Positions 1 to 5,586 are shown, numbered from the stretch's first letter. The stretch is DNA of 5,586 nucleotides from Desulfocapsa sp. (GCA_030635405.1 DAOVZA010000165.1:1-5586); one strand, 5' to 3'. Program-made: numbers and translations. Notes: generated from the letters alone by a model not told the origin.

Positions 1-321
1 AAAAGGTTTGATGATATAATCAACACCTCCTGCTGCAAATCCACGTATTTTACTTTCGGCAGAATCGAGCATACTAATAAAAATAACAGGAATATTTTTT
101 GTGGATTCATCATCTTTCAATTTTCCACAAGTTTCATAGCCATCCATACCGGGCAGCATAATATCGAGTAAAATAAGATCCGGTAATTCTTTCCTGGCGA
201 GTTCAATGCCGATTTCACCAGAATTAGCCTTTAGAACCTCATAGTTCTGTTTGGTCAAAAGCTTATCAATAAGTATTTGAACAACGGGTGAATCTTCTAT
301 AATCAGTATTTTCTGCCGCAT
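1..321 (-). CDS. Response regulator, receiver (REC) domain, 3' end outside window
   Basis: This is the first 107 codons of a minus-strand gene, open through the left edge. It starts at ATG (321-319) and reads MRQKILIIEDSPVVQ. The product is a CheY-like phosphoacceptor domain that takes a phosphoryl group from a sensor histidine kinase in the cytoplasm. Visible signature residues are the acidic pair E9-D10, phosphoacceptor D53 in LILLDIMLPGMDGYE, switch residue S83 in VIFISM, and K105 in the closing DYIIKPF. So the receiver fold is essentially complete, and only the output part, if any, is missing. A histidine kinase, GGDEF, HD-GYP or DNA-binding output, or none, cannot be told apart here. The gene diverges from the K+ channel gene and shares the region 322-584 with it. 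Only a weak GAG-type ribosome site precedes the ATG. Family assignment is secure; the signalling pathway is unknown. Confidence 0.94.
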   Translation of the reverse strand, partial: MRQKILIIEDSPVVQILIDKLLTKQNYEVLKANSGEIGIELARKELPDLILLDIMLPGMDGYETCGKLKDDESTKNIPVIFISMLDSAESKIRGFAAGGVDYIIKPF

Positions 322-584
322 ACAACTCAGTTATCAAAAAGAAAATAAAATTCAGGTACTCTCCAAAACACTCTGGCCACTCAAAAGATCATACTTTGTA
401 TCATCAATAACACTATCAGGAAAATTAATGAATTACCAGTATTAGCAAGGGTTTTCAACCATTACCCACTCCTTTTCTTATATAATGCTACAGTGCGAAC
501 CTGAAAAACAGCCCAAAGAGCCTTTAATCATTACGTCTCACTCAAGAATAATCAAACAATTCAGGTGTTACACGATTTCCAAAA
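322..584. other. Divergent intergenic region
   Basis: This AT-rich non-coding stretch separates the minus-strand response regulator from the plus-strand channel gene, so it should carry promoters for both. I see one good -10-like hexamer for the plus strand (481-486). I found no convincing minus-strand promoter, no sigma-54 motif, no strong terminator hairpin and no RNA gene. If the channel starts at 678 rather than 585, the untranslated leader extends to 677 and includes the short ORFs described separately. Confidence 0.6.
481..486 (+). promoter_or_regulatory. Candidate sigma-70 -10 hexamer (TATAAT)
   Basis: A perfect TATAAT lies about 100 bases upstream of the first possible channel start and about 190 bases upstream of the preferred one. 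No TTGACA-like -35 sits at the usual 16-18 base spacing; the hexamer at 17 is ACCATT, and TTTTCA at 452-457 is too far away. In AT-rich DNA the hexamer alone is weak evidence, so this is only a candidate for the channel-PilZ transcript. Confidence 0.3.
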
Positions 585-2375
585 ATGGTTCTTGGCGGAG
601 GAGAAAATAAATGTTTTAATGGGAGTATATTACGTGCTAATCAGGAGTCATTTTTCTTATCGAGAACTTACCTGCCTATGAAATTGTTTTTACTTCAGAT
701 TCTTTTTTTTGTAAGAAACGAAAAAGCTAAAAAAAGCGTTTACCTCCTCACTCGTTTTCTTTTTTTCCTGGCTTTTATCATCTGCTTGTACAGCGTTGTC
801 TTTCACCTCATCATGGCATACGAGGGCAGAGACTTCAGCTGGATAACAGGTTTTTATTGGACTCTCACCGTTATGTCCACCCTCGGTTTTGGAGATATCA
901 CCTTCTCCACAGATCTTGGACTAGTCTTTACCCTTCTGGTATTAATATCAGGGGTAATCCTGCTTCTGATCATGCTGCCATTCACTTTTATTCAATTTTT
1001 CTGGGCCCCCTGGCTTGAAGCCCAGAACGAAAGTAAAATCCCCAGAACCCTTCCGAAAGAAACAAAAGATCACGTAATTATTACCTCCTACGATGCCCTC
1101 ACCAGGAATCTCGTGGTAAAACTCAGAAAACATCTTTACGATTATCACTTTGTAAGCAGTGACCAGCAACTAGCCCATGAAATTCAGGATGCCGGATATC
1201 ATGTTATCTTTGGTGAAGTTGACGATCCTGAAACGTACAGAAATATATATGCTAATCAGGCCGCCCTCATAGTAGCCACTGCTGACGACCTCATGAATAC
1301 GAACATCTCTTTTACGGTACGAGAGATCAGCAGTAGCGTTCCCATTGCCAGTAGTGCCGATACGGAACACTCCCTTGACATACTAAATTTTTCTGGAAAC
1401 ACTCATGTTTTTCAGTTTATGAATATGCTTGGAATTAACATGGCTGAAAAAACAATACCTGTTACCAATACTCATACTATCGGCCGTTTTGAAGAGTTAC
1501 GTATTGGCGAGATCCCTGTTCGTGATACTGGACTCATCGGCAAAACTCTTGCCGAATCCCGGCTCAGGAATGATCTTGGAATAACAATTATCGGCATCCT
1601 GGAAAAGGGACAAATACTTCCACCAGAGCCACAAAGTAAACTTCTGGCTACAAATATTTTAATTATGGCAGGGAGCGAGGAAGAGCTTGAACATGCCGGA
1701 CAGTTTCTGGTGCAACCTCCTTCTTTACCGCTACCTGAGCCAACCGTGCTTATTCTTGGCGGAGGCAGAGTAGGACATGCCGCAGCTGTATATCTTAAGG
1801 AGAACAACGTCCCTTATATGATTGTCGAAAAACGTCAGAATGTCAGTATGAGACACGAACATCATATCCATGGCGATGCAGCTGACATCAAAACATTACG
1901 GGAAGCTGGAATAGACAAGGCGGCATCTGTAATCATTACAACCCATAACGATGCCATGAATATCTACCTTTCTTTCTACTGCCGTCAACTTCGCCCAGAC
2001 ATTCAAATAATCAGTCGAGCCAGAGAAGAGCGAACTATCTCGAAATTATTTAGAGCAGGAGCAGACCTTGTAGATTCGTCAGCATCAATGGGTGCCACAG
2101 CCATTATGGATATCCTTCAGCCATCAGATACTTCGTTCTTTTCAGACGCTCTGAATGTCTTTTTAGTACCAACGCCAGACGCCTTTATTGGTAAAACATT
2201 GACAGAGCTACAAATGCGTGAGAAAACCACCTGCAGTCTTCTTGCTATAAAAAACGAAGGCGAATTTAGAACAAATCCCGATCCAAACACGGTCTTTGAT
2301 GACAGCCACGAATTAATTTTAGCAGGATCTGTAGAAGCTGAAGAACAATTCCGACAAGAATATCTGAAACAATAA
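585..2375 (+). CDS. GsuK-like K+ channel with two tandem RCK (TrkA-N/TrkA-C) modules
   Basis: Inner-membrane K+ channel subunit, expected to be a tetramer gated by cytoplasmic ligands. Residues are numbered from ATG 585. TM1 is about 55-77, the pore helix and filter about 88-105 with TLGFGD at 99-104, and TM2 about 112-137. RCK1-N is about 161-290 with its C domain at about 298-378. RCK2-N is about 387-515 with its C domain at about 523-590. RCK2 has a classic dinucleotide site, GGGRVG at 392-397, with E415 ending the second strand. RCK1 lacks this glycine motif, reading SYDALT at about 168-173. Family knowledge: Geobacter GsuK has the same pore-RCK-RCK order and responds to nucleotides and Ca2+. 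The start is uncertain. Residues 1-31 do not look like part of the family, and M32 (ATG 678) gives the usual short cytoplasmic N-terminus, so I prefer 678. Neither ATG has a good ribosome site. The PilZ gene follows after 3 bases. Confidence 0.93.
   Translation: MVLGGGENKCFNGSILRANQESFFLSRTYLPMKLFLLQILFFVRNEKAKKSVYLLTRFLFFLAFIICLYSVVFHLIMAYEGRDFSWITGFYWTLTVMSTLGFGDITFSTDLGLVFTLLVLISGVILLLIMLPFTFIQFFWAPWLEAQNESKIPRTLPKETKDHVIITSYDALTRNLVVKLRKHLYDYHFVSSDQQLAHEIQDAGYHVIFGEVDDPETYRNIYANQAALIVATADDLMNTNISFTVREISSSVPIASSADTEHSLDILNFSGNTHVFQFMNMLGINMAEKTIPVTNTHTIGRFEELRIGEIPVRDTGLIGKTLAESRLRNDLGITIIGILEKGQILPPEPQSKLLATNILIMAGSEEELEHAGQFLVQPPSLPLPEPTVLILGGGRVGHAAAVYLKENNVPYMIVEKRQNVSMRHEHHIHGDAADIKTLREAGIDKAASVIITTHNDAMNIYLSFYCRQLRPDIQIISRAREERTISKLFRAGADLVDSSASMGATAIMDILQPSDTSFFSDALNVFLVPTPDAFIGKTLTELQMREKTTCSLLAIKNEGEFRTNPDPNTVFDDSHELILAGSVEAEEQFRQEYLKQ
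597..681 (+). promoter_or_regulatory. Possible leader-peptide cascade ahead of the channel start
   Basis: The best Shine-Dalgarno sequence near the channel start is GGAGGAG at 597-603. It does not serve an in-frame channel codon. Seven bases downstream lies ATG 611, which opens a two-codon ORF (ATG TTT TAA). Its TAA overlaps a second ATG at 619 (TAATG). That ATG opens a 20-residue ORF, MGVYYVLIRSHFSYRELTCL, ending at TGA 679-681, and this stop overlaps the channel ATG at 678 (ATGA). Both overlaps are of the kind that allow translational coupling. This is directly visible, but a regulatory role is inference; the pattern could be chance, particularly if the channel really starts at 585. Confidence 0.35.
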
Positions 2376-2378
2376 TTC

Positions 2379-3323
2379 ATGACATCCGACGAAGACAAAA
2401 GAGCATTACAAATTCATAATCTTAAAAAGAAGCTTTCTTTTTATTTTCCAGAGGATGCCCATACTTTTACGCAAAATGCCGTTGAAGAAGGGTTGGATTC
2501 CGGTAGCATTATGACCACTCCAGCCGACATTCTCCCCTATGTCCAAACAGCATTAATTGACAATAAAATCCTTGAAGTAGAGCTCAACGGGGCTGACAAG
2601 ATTTATTTCAGCAGAATGAATGACGAGCCCCCAGACCCTGAAATAATGGAAAACGATCAGGGAGAGTTCGAAATGATGCAGCCCGACTATCCTCCTGGAG
2701 AATATCTAAAGTCATTAAATCATATCATATGCCTGCCGCTTGAACCTGGGATGGGAAATCATCATATTAGAAGTTCAGAGCAGGTGATGATTCGTTTTTT
2801 TACATCTTCAAGTGCCATTGAGCTTGGAACTTCTTTTCAAAAGCTCACAGAAATCCAGGGACTTCCTGTGCTGCAGCTCTCCTTTCCTGCAATTGCAAGA
2901 CAGATCGAAGGTGCCAGGGCATTTCGCGCAAAGGTTCCTGGTAATATGGCTTTTACTCTTATCATTAAAGGAAAGAAAAAATTAGGTCGTCCCAATATCG
3001 ACACGGTCCCCATTGATATCAGTGCCGCAGGGATGTCGTTTGAGATTCAAAGGGAGGAACAAAAGCTATTCCAGGAAGAAGAGATATGTAATATTCGTTT
3101 CTTCCTCGATACTGAGATGCATTTGAAGGTCAATGCGAAAGTTCGCCACATCTCCAAAATCAGGAACAGGTCAAGTATCCAATACTGCTGCGGTGTAGAA
3201 TTTGACATCGAGAGCCGGTCAATGGCTTCCTCCGTAGAGGGCATTGTGGCAAGCGTACAACGCGCTCATCTCAAGGAACTTGCGGAGCTTTCAGAAGCAA
3301 GCGGTATCTCAATGGTTCGTTGA
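2379..3323 (+). CDS. PilZ-domain protein, YcgR-like architecture
   Basis: A 314-residue cytoplasmic protein with no signal peptide or membrane segment. Residues 1-105 are an acidic region I do not recognise. About 110-175 resembles the YcgR N-terminal beta domain, ending PVLQLSFP just before the linker, and about 176-295 is a PilZ domain. The second c-di-GMP motif, DxSxxG, is intact as DISAAG (D213, S215, G218), and the domain closes with CGVEF (271-275). The first motif, RxxxR, is degenerate: in EGARAFRAKVP only R183 (and R180, off by one) is present, with A179 where the first arginine normally lies. Family knowledge: YcgR-like proteins bind c-di-GMP and alter flagellar or surface behaviour. 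Binding here is therefore plausible but weakened. The gene begins 3 bases after the channel stop with no strong ribosome site of its own, which suggests translational coupling. No flagellar gene is in view, so a motility role is inference. Confidence 0.85.
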   Translation: MTSDEDKRALQIHNLKKKLSFYFPEDAHTFTQNAVEEGLDSGSIMTTPADILPYVQTALIDNKILEVELNGADKIYFSRMNDEPPDPEIMENDQGEFEMMQPDYPPGEYLKSLNHIICLPLEPGMGNHHIRSSEQVMIRFFTSSSAIELGTSFQKLTEIQGLPVLQLSFPAIARQIEGARAFRAKVPGNMAFTLIIKGKKKLGRPNIDTVPIDISAAGMSFEIQREEQKLFQEEEICNIRFFLDTEMHLKVNAKVRHISKIRNRSSIQYCCGVEFDIESRSMASSVEGIVASVQRAHLKELAELSEASGISMVR

Positions 3324-3348
3324 TTATATAAGTTACTGCAACACCTTT
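3324..3348. other. Convergent gap between PilZ gene and pdxH
   Basis: Only 25 bases separate the stop codons of two converging genes. The gap contains no hairpin followed by a T-run on either strand, so no intrinsic terminator can be assigned. The two transcripts probably overlap at their 3' ends. Confidence 0.5.
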
Positions 3349-3987
3349 TCAAGGAGCCAACCGCTCCACATTCCAGCCACCATTATCTGCCCGTACATAC
3401 AGAAAACGATCGTGAAGACGATTTTCCCGTCCCTGCCAAAACTCAACCGATGACGGTACAACCCGGTAGCCGCCCCAAAATGAAGGCAGGGGAACATCTC
3501 CCTTGGCAAACTTATTTTTCATCTCTTGAAACTTCTGCATAAGCAGCTTACGGGATGAAATAATGGAGCTTTGATCTGATACCCAGGCAGCAATCTGGGA
3601 ATTTCGGGGTCTACTCATGAAATACTTAGCAGATTCTGCTGCGGTAACTGCTACTGCCGTTCCCGCAATGCTTATCTGTCTTTCCAGTTCAAGCCAAACA
3701 AAATGTAAATTCACAAGAGGGTTATCAGCCATTTCATGTGCTTTACGGCTCTCTTTATTGGTAAAAAAGACAAATCCATTTTCATCATAGTACTTTAATA
3801 AAACGGTACGCTGGCTGGGCTGACCAGCAAGATTCACCGTGGATAAAATCATGGCATTGGGATCTGGTATATCTGTGTTCTTTGCCTGATCAAACCATAG
3901 GTTAAACTGATCAACGGGTGTGGCGAGCAGATCGCTGTGTTCAAGACCACCCTTTAAATATTCATGCCGAAAATTACTAATATCCAC
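3349..3987 (-). CDS. pdxH: Pyridoxamine/pyridoxine 5'-phosphate oxidase
   Basis: FMN enzyme that oxidises pyridoxamine or pyridoxine 5'-phosphate to pyridoxal 5'-phosphate, the last step of B6 salvage; cytoplasmic homodimer. The 212 residues match the family's usual length (E. coli about 218). With a constant offset of 7 from E. coli numbering, all the ligand residues I know are kept. For FMN these are R60, K65, R81, K82, Q104, Q139, S140, W184 and R194. For the phosphate substrate they are Y122, R126, S130, R190 and H192. The protein ends in the family's typical WNVERLAP. The start is GTG (3987-3985), which gives the expected N-terminus MDISNFRHEY. An AAGGA lies about 11 bases upstream, inside the end of the nitroreductase gene. 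The gap to that gene is 8 bases, so it is probably the last gene of the hgcAB-led cluster. The reaction consumes O2, which is notable in a presumed anaerobe. Confidence 0.97.
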   Translation of the reverse strand: MDISNFRHEYLKGGLEHSDLLATPVDQFNLWFDQAKNTDIPDPNAMILSTVNLAGQPSQRTVLLKYYDENGFVFFTNKESRKAHEMADNPLVNLHFVWLELERQISIAGTAVAVTAAESAKYFMSRPRNSQIAAWVSDQSSIISSRKLLMQKFQEMKNKFAKGDVPLPSFWGGYRVVPSSVEFWQGRENRLHDRFLYVRADNGGWNVERLAP

Positions 3988-3995
3988 TTTTTCTA

Positions 3996-4529
3996 TTATC
4001 CTTTTTTACCGTATTGCTCAAAGCTTACCCGCTCTTTTAAAAGTGAAGAATCGGGGTGTCCATTACTTTCTTTGGCAGAGTAGCCAATGGCGATGATTGC
4101 TTCGACCACTAGGCCATCCTTCAACCCCAAAATATCTTTAACATATGACTCAGCACCCATCTGTTCATCATGCTCACGAAGACGTATCTGCACCCAGCAA
4201 CTCCCAAGATCAAGATCTGTGGCTTCCAAATGCAGCAACATGGCCGCAATGGAACAGTCTTCAACCCATACATCACATTTTTCTGGATCAGCGCAAACTG
4301 CAATGGCTAACGGCGCATTTTTCATAAATGCAGAACCGTGCTGTTTCGCCTGCGCCAGTTTTTCGATGGTTGCTTTTTCCTGCACCACCACAAATTCCCA
4401 GGGATACAGGCTTCGAGAAGATGGTGCTCGTAACATGGCTTCAATTAACAAATCGATTTTTTCCTGCTCAACGGGTCTGTCCTGAAACTGACGTATGGAT
4501 CTTCGTTTTCGTAATATATCAATAAACAT
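3996..4529 (-). CDS. Nitroreductase-family FMN oxidoreductase
   Basis: A compact 177-residue member of the nitroreductase fold, expected to be a cytoplasmic FMN-binding homodimer using NAD(P)H. FMN-phosphate residues are visible at the N-terminus in RKRRSIRQF (R9, R10, S11, R13). APSSRSLYPWEFVV (35-48) is the usual APSS...PW.F block. VEDCSIAAM (89-97) followed by DLDLGSCWVQI (105-115) is the conserved helix and loop, and AIGYSAKE (147-154) is the C-terminal IGY block. These place it in the family but do not give a substrate; nitro compounds, quinones or flavins are all possible. The start is ATG (4529-4527) with a weak GAGTGAG ribosome site that overlaps the stop of the upstream peptidase gene, 7 bases away. 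pdxH follows 8 bases downstream. Both enzymes use FMN, but no shared pathway is evident. Family call firm, function open. Confidence 0.92.
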   Translation of the reverse strand: MFIDILRKRRSIRQFQDRPVEQEKIDLLIEAMLRAPSSRSLYPWEFVVVQEKATIEKLAQAKQHGSAFMKNAPLAIAVCADPEKCDVWVEDCSIAAMLLHLEATDLDLGSCWVQIRLREHDEQMGAESYVKDILGLKDGLVVEAIIAIGYSAKESNGHPDSSLLKERVSFEQYGKKG

Positions 4530-4536
4530 AGTCTAC

Positions 4537-5235
4537 TCACTCAAAGTCTTTTAAGAGGCTGTCAATGCTGCGCCACTCGGGTAGTAATCTATCCATATGG
4601 GCGTAGAATTTCTTATTATGGTCTCGTTCCAGTAGGTGCACCAGTTCGTGAACAATAATAAGCTCCATGCACGCCTCAGGTTTCTTTGCTAGTTCCAAAT
4701 TCAGCCAGAGACGATGTGCAATAATATTACACGTCCCCCATCTGGTTTTCATCTTCTTTATGCGAAATTCTTTTACTTTGCGGCCAACTCTTGGCTGCCA
4801 GAGTTTAAGCAATGCTGGAATCCGACTCCTTAGTTCATCACGATACCAGTTATCGAGCACGCGCAATCTGCCCTCTGCCGTGGTACCGGAACGAACATTA
4901 AGGGTAATCCCCGTCTCTTCATCGAAGTGAACAAAATGTTTAAAACTCCCTTCAATTACGGTTAGTGGGTATTTTCTACCAAAAAGGGATTGTGTTTCAC
5001 CTGTGACTATCTGAGGGAGTGTGACCATTGGACGTGCCTGAAAAAACTCACGTTGCTCCTGAATCCAAGCCATACGGTTTAGAACAGCACGACGAATGCG
5101 TTTTTCAGATGTGAAACGAGGAACGGAAATCCGTACACGGCCATCGGGGGCATAGACTGCCAGATTGAGGTTTTTAACGGGTTTTCTCCATACCTCAACG
5201 GAGATATCACCAATTGTCAGATGTTCTTTTTTCAA
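4537..5235 (-). CDS. YgjP-type (DUF45/M48-like) zinc metallopeptidase
   Basis: A 232-residue protein of the YgjP/DUF45 family, zinc metallopeptidase-like and with no firmly established substrate. Near the C-terminus it carries HELVH (196-200) with a third likely zinc ligand H206 in HLLERDHNKKF. Upstream is the family block KMKTRWGTCN (161-170), followed by RLWLNLELAKKP (175-186). The N-terminal half, from VEVWRKPVKNLNLAVY (13-28) to FGRKYPLTVIEG (85-96), also fits the family, and the length is normal. No signal peptide or membrane span is seen, so it is probably cytoplasmic. The start is TTG (5235-5233), directly after the hgcB TAA and in the same reading frame; no ATG or GTG gives a full-length family N-terminus. 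An AAGGA lies 12 bases upstream inside hgcB, slightly far. Translation is therefore probably coupled to hgcB. In other genomes such genes often occur near restriction-modification loci; none is visible here. Confidence 0.92.
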   Translation of the reverse strand: MKKEHLTIGDISVEVWRKPVKNLNLAVYAPDGRVRISVPRFTSEKRIRRAVLNRMAWIQEQREFFQARPMVTLPQIVTGETQSLFGRKYPLTVIEGSFKHFVHFDEETGITLNVRSGTTAEGRLRVLDNWYRDELRSRIPALLKLWQPRVGRKVKEFRIKKMKTRWGTCNIIAHRLWLNLELAKKPEACMELIIVHELVHLLERDHNKKFYAHMDRLLPEWRSIDSLLKDFE

Positions 5236-5505
5236 TTAGCAACAAGGTCCTTCAATACCAAGTAATTCATTAATTATTCCACGTACACAGCCCTCACCCG
5301 ACTCCACAGTAATTGCGCCAGACGGACAGTTTTTCATACATGCGCCACATTCCATACAAAGATTACGGGCAATCATAACTGCTTTTTTATCTTCCATAAC
5401 AAACACCGCGTGGGGGCAGACCATTGTACACATAGTGCAGCCGATGCATTTGTCCTTGTCATATTCCAGAGTGACCACATCTTCAAGATAACGTAATTCT
5501 GCCAT
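5236..5505 (-). CDS. hgcB: HgcB, two-[4Fe-4S] ferredoxin of mercury methylation
   Basis: An 89-residue ferredoxin, the likely electron donor to the corrinoid protein HgcA during methylation of Hg(II). Two cluster motifs are visible: C20, C23, C26, C30 (CIGCTMCTMVCP) and C50, C53, C56, C60 (CMECGACMKNCP). Three further cysteines separate it from ordinary ferredoxins: C73 in EGCVRG, and a vicinal pair C88-C89 as the last two residues (EGPCC). Family knowledge: HgcB of the mercury-methylating strain ND132 has a conserved Cys73 and a C-terminal Cys-Cys pair implicated in mercury handling. The N-terminus MAELRYLEDVVTLEYDKDKCIGC also has the HgcB pattern (..RYL..V.TL..D..KCIGC). The ATG (5505-5503) is served by a strong G-rich ribosome site. 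Upstream, 12 bases away, is an ORF end that fits HgcA. A generic ferredoxin is the alternative, but the terminal CC plus C73 and the neighbour make HgcB clearly better. Confidence 0.9.
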   Translation of the reverse strand: MAELRYLEDVVTLEYDKDKCIGCTMCTMVCPHAVFVMEDKKAVMIARNLCMECGACMKNCPSGAITVESGEGCVRGIINELLGIEGPCC

Positions 5506-5511
5506 TCCAAT

Positions 5512-5520
5512 CCCCCCTTA
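5512..5520 (-). promoter_or_regulatory. Shine-Dalgarno site of hgcB
   Basis: On the minus strand the sequence TAAGGGGGG precedes the hgcB ATG, with 6 bases (ATTGGA) between the G-run and the start codon. Its first three bases are the stop codon of the upstream ORF (hgcA), so ribosomes ending hgcA would sit on the hgcB start site. It fixes the hgcB start at 5505 and supports tight coupling of the pair. Confidence 0.75.
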
Positions 5521-5586
5521 AGCTCGCCACAGTGATGTGGCCCAAAGGCCAAGCCCTGTGACAAGACTTACAAATTGAATGGGCAT
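5518..5586 (-). CDS. hgcA: C-terminal end of HgcA (corrinoid methyltransferase), partial
   Basis: The minus-strand frame reads through the right edge and ends at TAA (5520-5518), giving 22 residues: MPIQFVSLVTGLGL, then WATSLWRA. The segment is hydrophobic with a short polar/basic end, as expected for the last membrane helix of HgcA, whose C-terminal domain is membrane-embedded. The first visible ATG is only where the window is cut, not a start. HgcA carries the methyl group on a corrinoid and transfers it to Hg(II), and it is almost always encoded directly upstream of hgcB, here with a 12-base gap. The diagnostic cap-helix cysteine motif lies outside the window, so the call depends on position and on the character of this short tail. 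Any other integral membrane protein is the alternative. Confidence 0.7.
   Translation of the reverse strand: MPIQFVSLVTGLGLWATSLWRA

Noticed and set aside
585..677. Residues 1-31 of the longest channel frame as a genuine N-terminal extension
   Set aside because: The segment is not family-like, ATG 585 has no ribosome site, and M32 gives the expected N-terminus. It remains possible, so the feature keeps the long coordinates and flags 678.
589..1765. Exact 13-base repeat TTCTTGGCGGAGG at 589-601 and 1753-1765
   Set aside because: The second copy encodes the start of the RCK2 glycine motif and the first lies near the channel start. Two short copies with no further similarity are best explained by chance.
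1472..1807. Minus-strand 111-codon ORF inside the channel gene
   Set aside because: It is antisense to conserved RCK sequence, with low-complexity Ser/Gly/Pro composition typical of shadow frames.
3353..3367. Inverted repeat GGAGC-N5-GCTCC near the pdxH stop as a terminator
   Set aside because: The stem is only 5 pairs, it lies inside the pdxH coding end, and no T-run follows on either strand.
3244..3453. Plus-strand 69-codon ORF spanning the PilZ/pdxH convergence
   Set aside because: It overlaps both genes out of frame, has no ribosome site and no recognisable domain.
4087..4485. Plus-strand 132-codon ORF opposite the nitroreductase gene
   Set aside because: It lies wholly antisense to a well-supported conserved gene, and its serine- and cysteine-rich translation matches no family I know.
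5373..5564. Minus-strand 63-codon ORF overlapping hgcB
   Set aside because: It is a frame shadow covering the hgcB start, its strong ribosome site and the hgcA end, which are all better supported.

Overview
The window looks like chromosome from a moderately AT-rich anaerobic bacterium, most plausibly a Desulfobacterota (deltaproteobacterial) mercury methylator. That inference rests on an HgcB-type ferredoxin at the right end, preceded by what reads as the last residues of HgcA. It is supported by a GsuK-like K+ channel with two RCK modules, a type known from Geobacter, and by a YcgR-like PilZ protein. No mobile element, CRISPR array, tRNA or rRNA was recognised.

Layout. Positions 1-321 (minus strand) hold the N-terminal receiver domain of a response regulator that runs off the left edge. 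Positions 322-584 are a non-coding divergent region with a TATAAT hexamer and, just beyond it, a possible leader-peptide cascade. Positions 585-2375 (plus) encode the K+ channel, most likely starting at 678. Three bases later, 2379-3323 (plus) encodes the PilZ protein. These two genes converge, across a 25-base gap, on a minus-strand cluster. In transcription order (right to left) that cluster is hgcA (end only, 5586-5518), hgcB (5505-5236), a YgjP-type metallopeptidase (5235-4537), a nitroreductase-family flavoprotein (4529-3996) and pdxH (3987-3349). Gaps between the minus-strand genes are 12, 0, 7 and 8 bases, so they probably form one transcription unit.

How the genes work together. HgcA is a corrinoid methyl carrier and HgcB its two-cluster ferredoxin; together they methylate Hg(II). 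The three genes behind them are a peptidase-like protein, an FMN oxidoreductase and an FMN enzyme of vitamin B6 salvage. None has a known role in mercury methylation; co-transcription is inferred from spacing only. The plus-strand pair joins a ligand-gated K+ channel with a putative c-di-GMP-responsive protein, which could link ion or redox state to motility or surface behaviour; that link is inference. The strongest point of interest is hgcAB. Secondary points are a single stop codon separating hgcB from ygjP in the same frame, the leader ORFs ahead of the channel, and non-canonical motifs in the channel's first RCK domain and in the PilZ domain.
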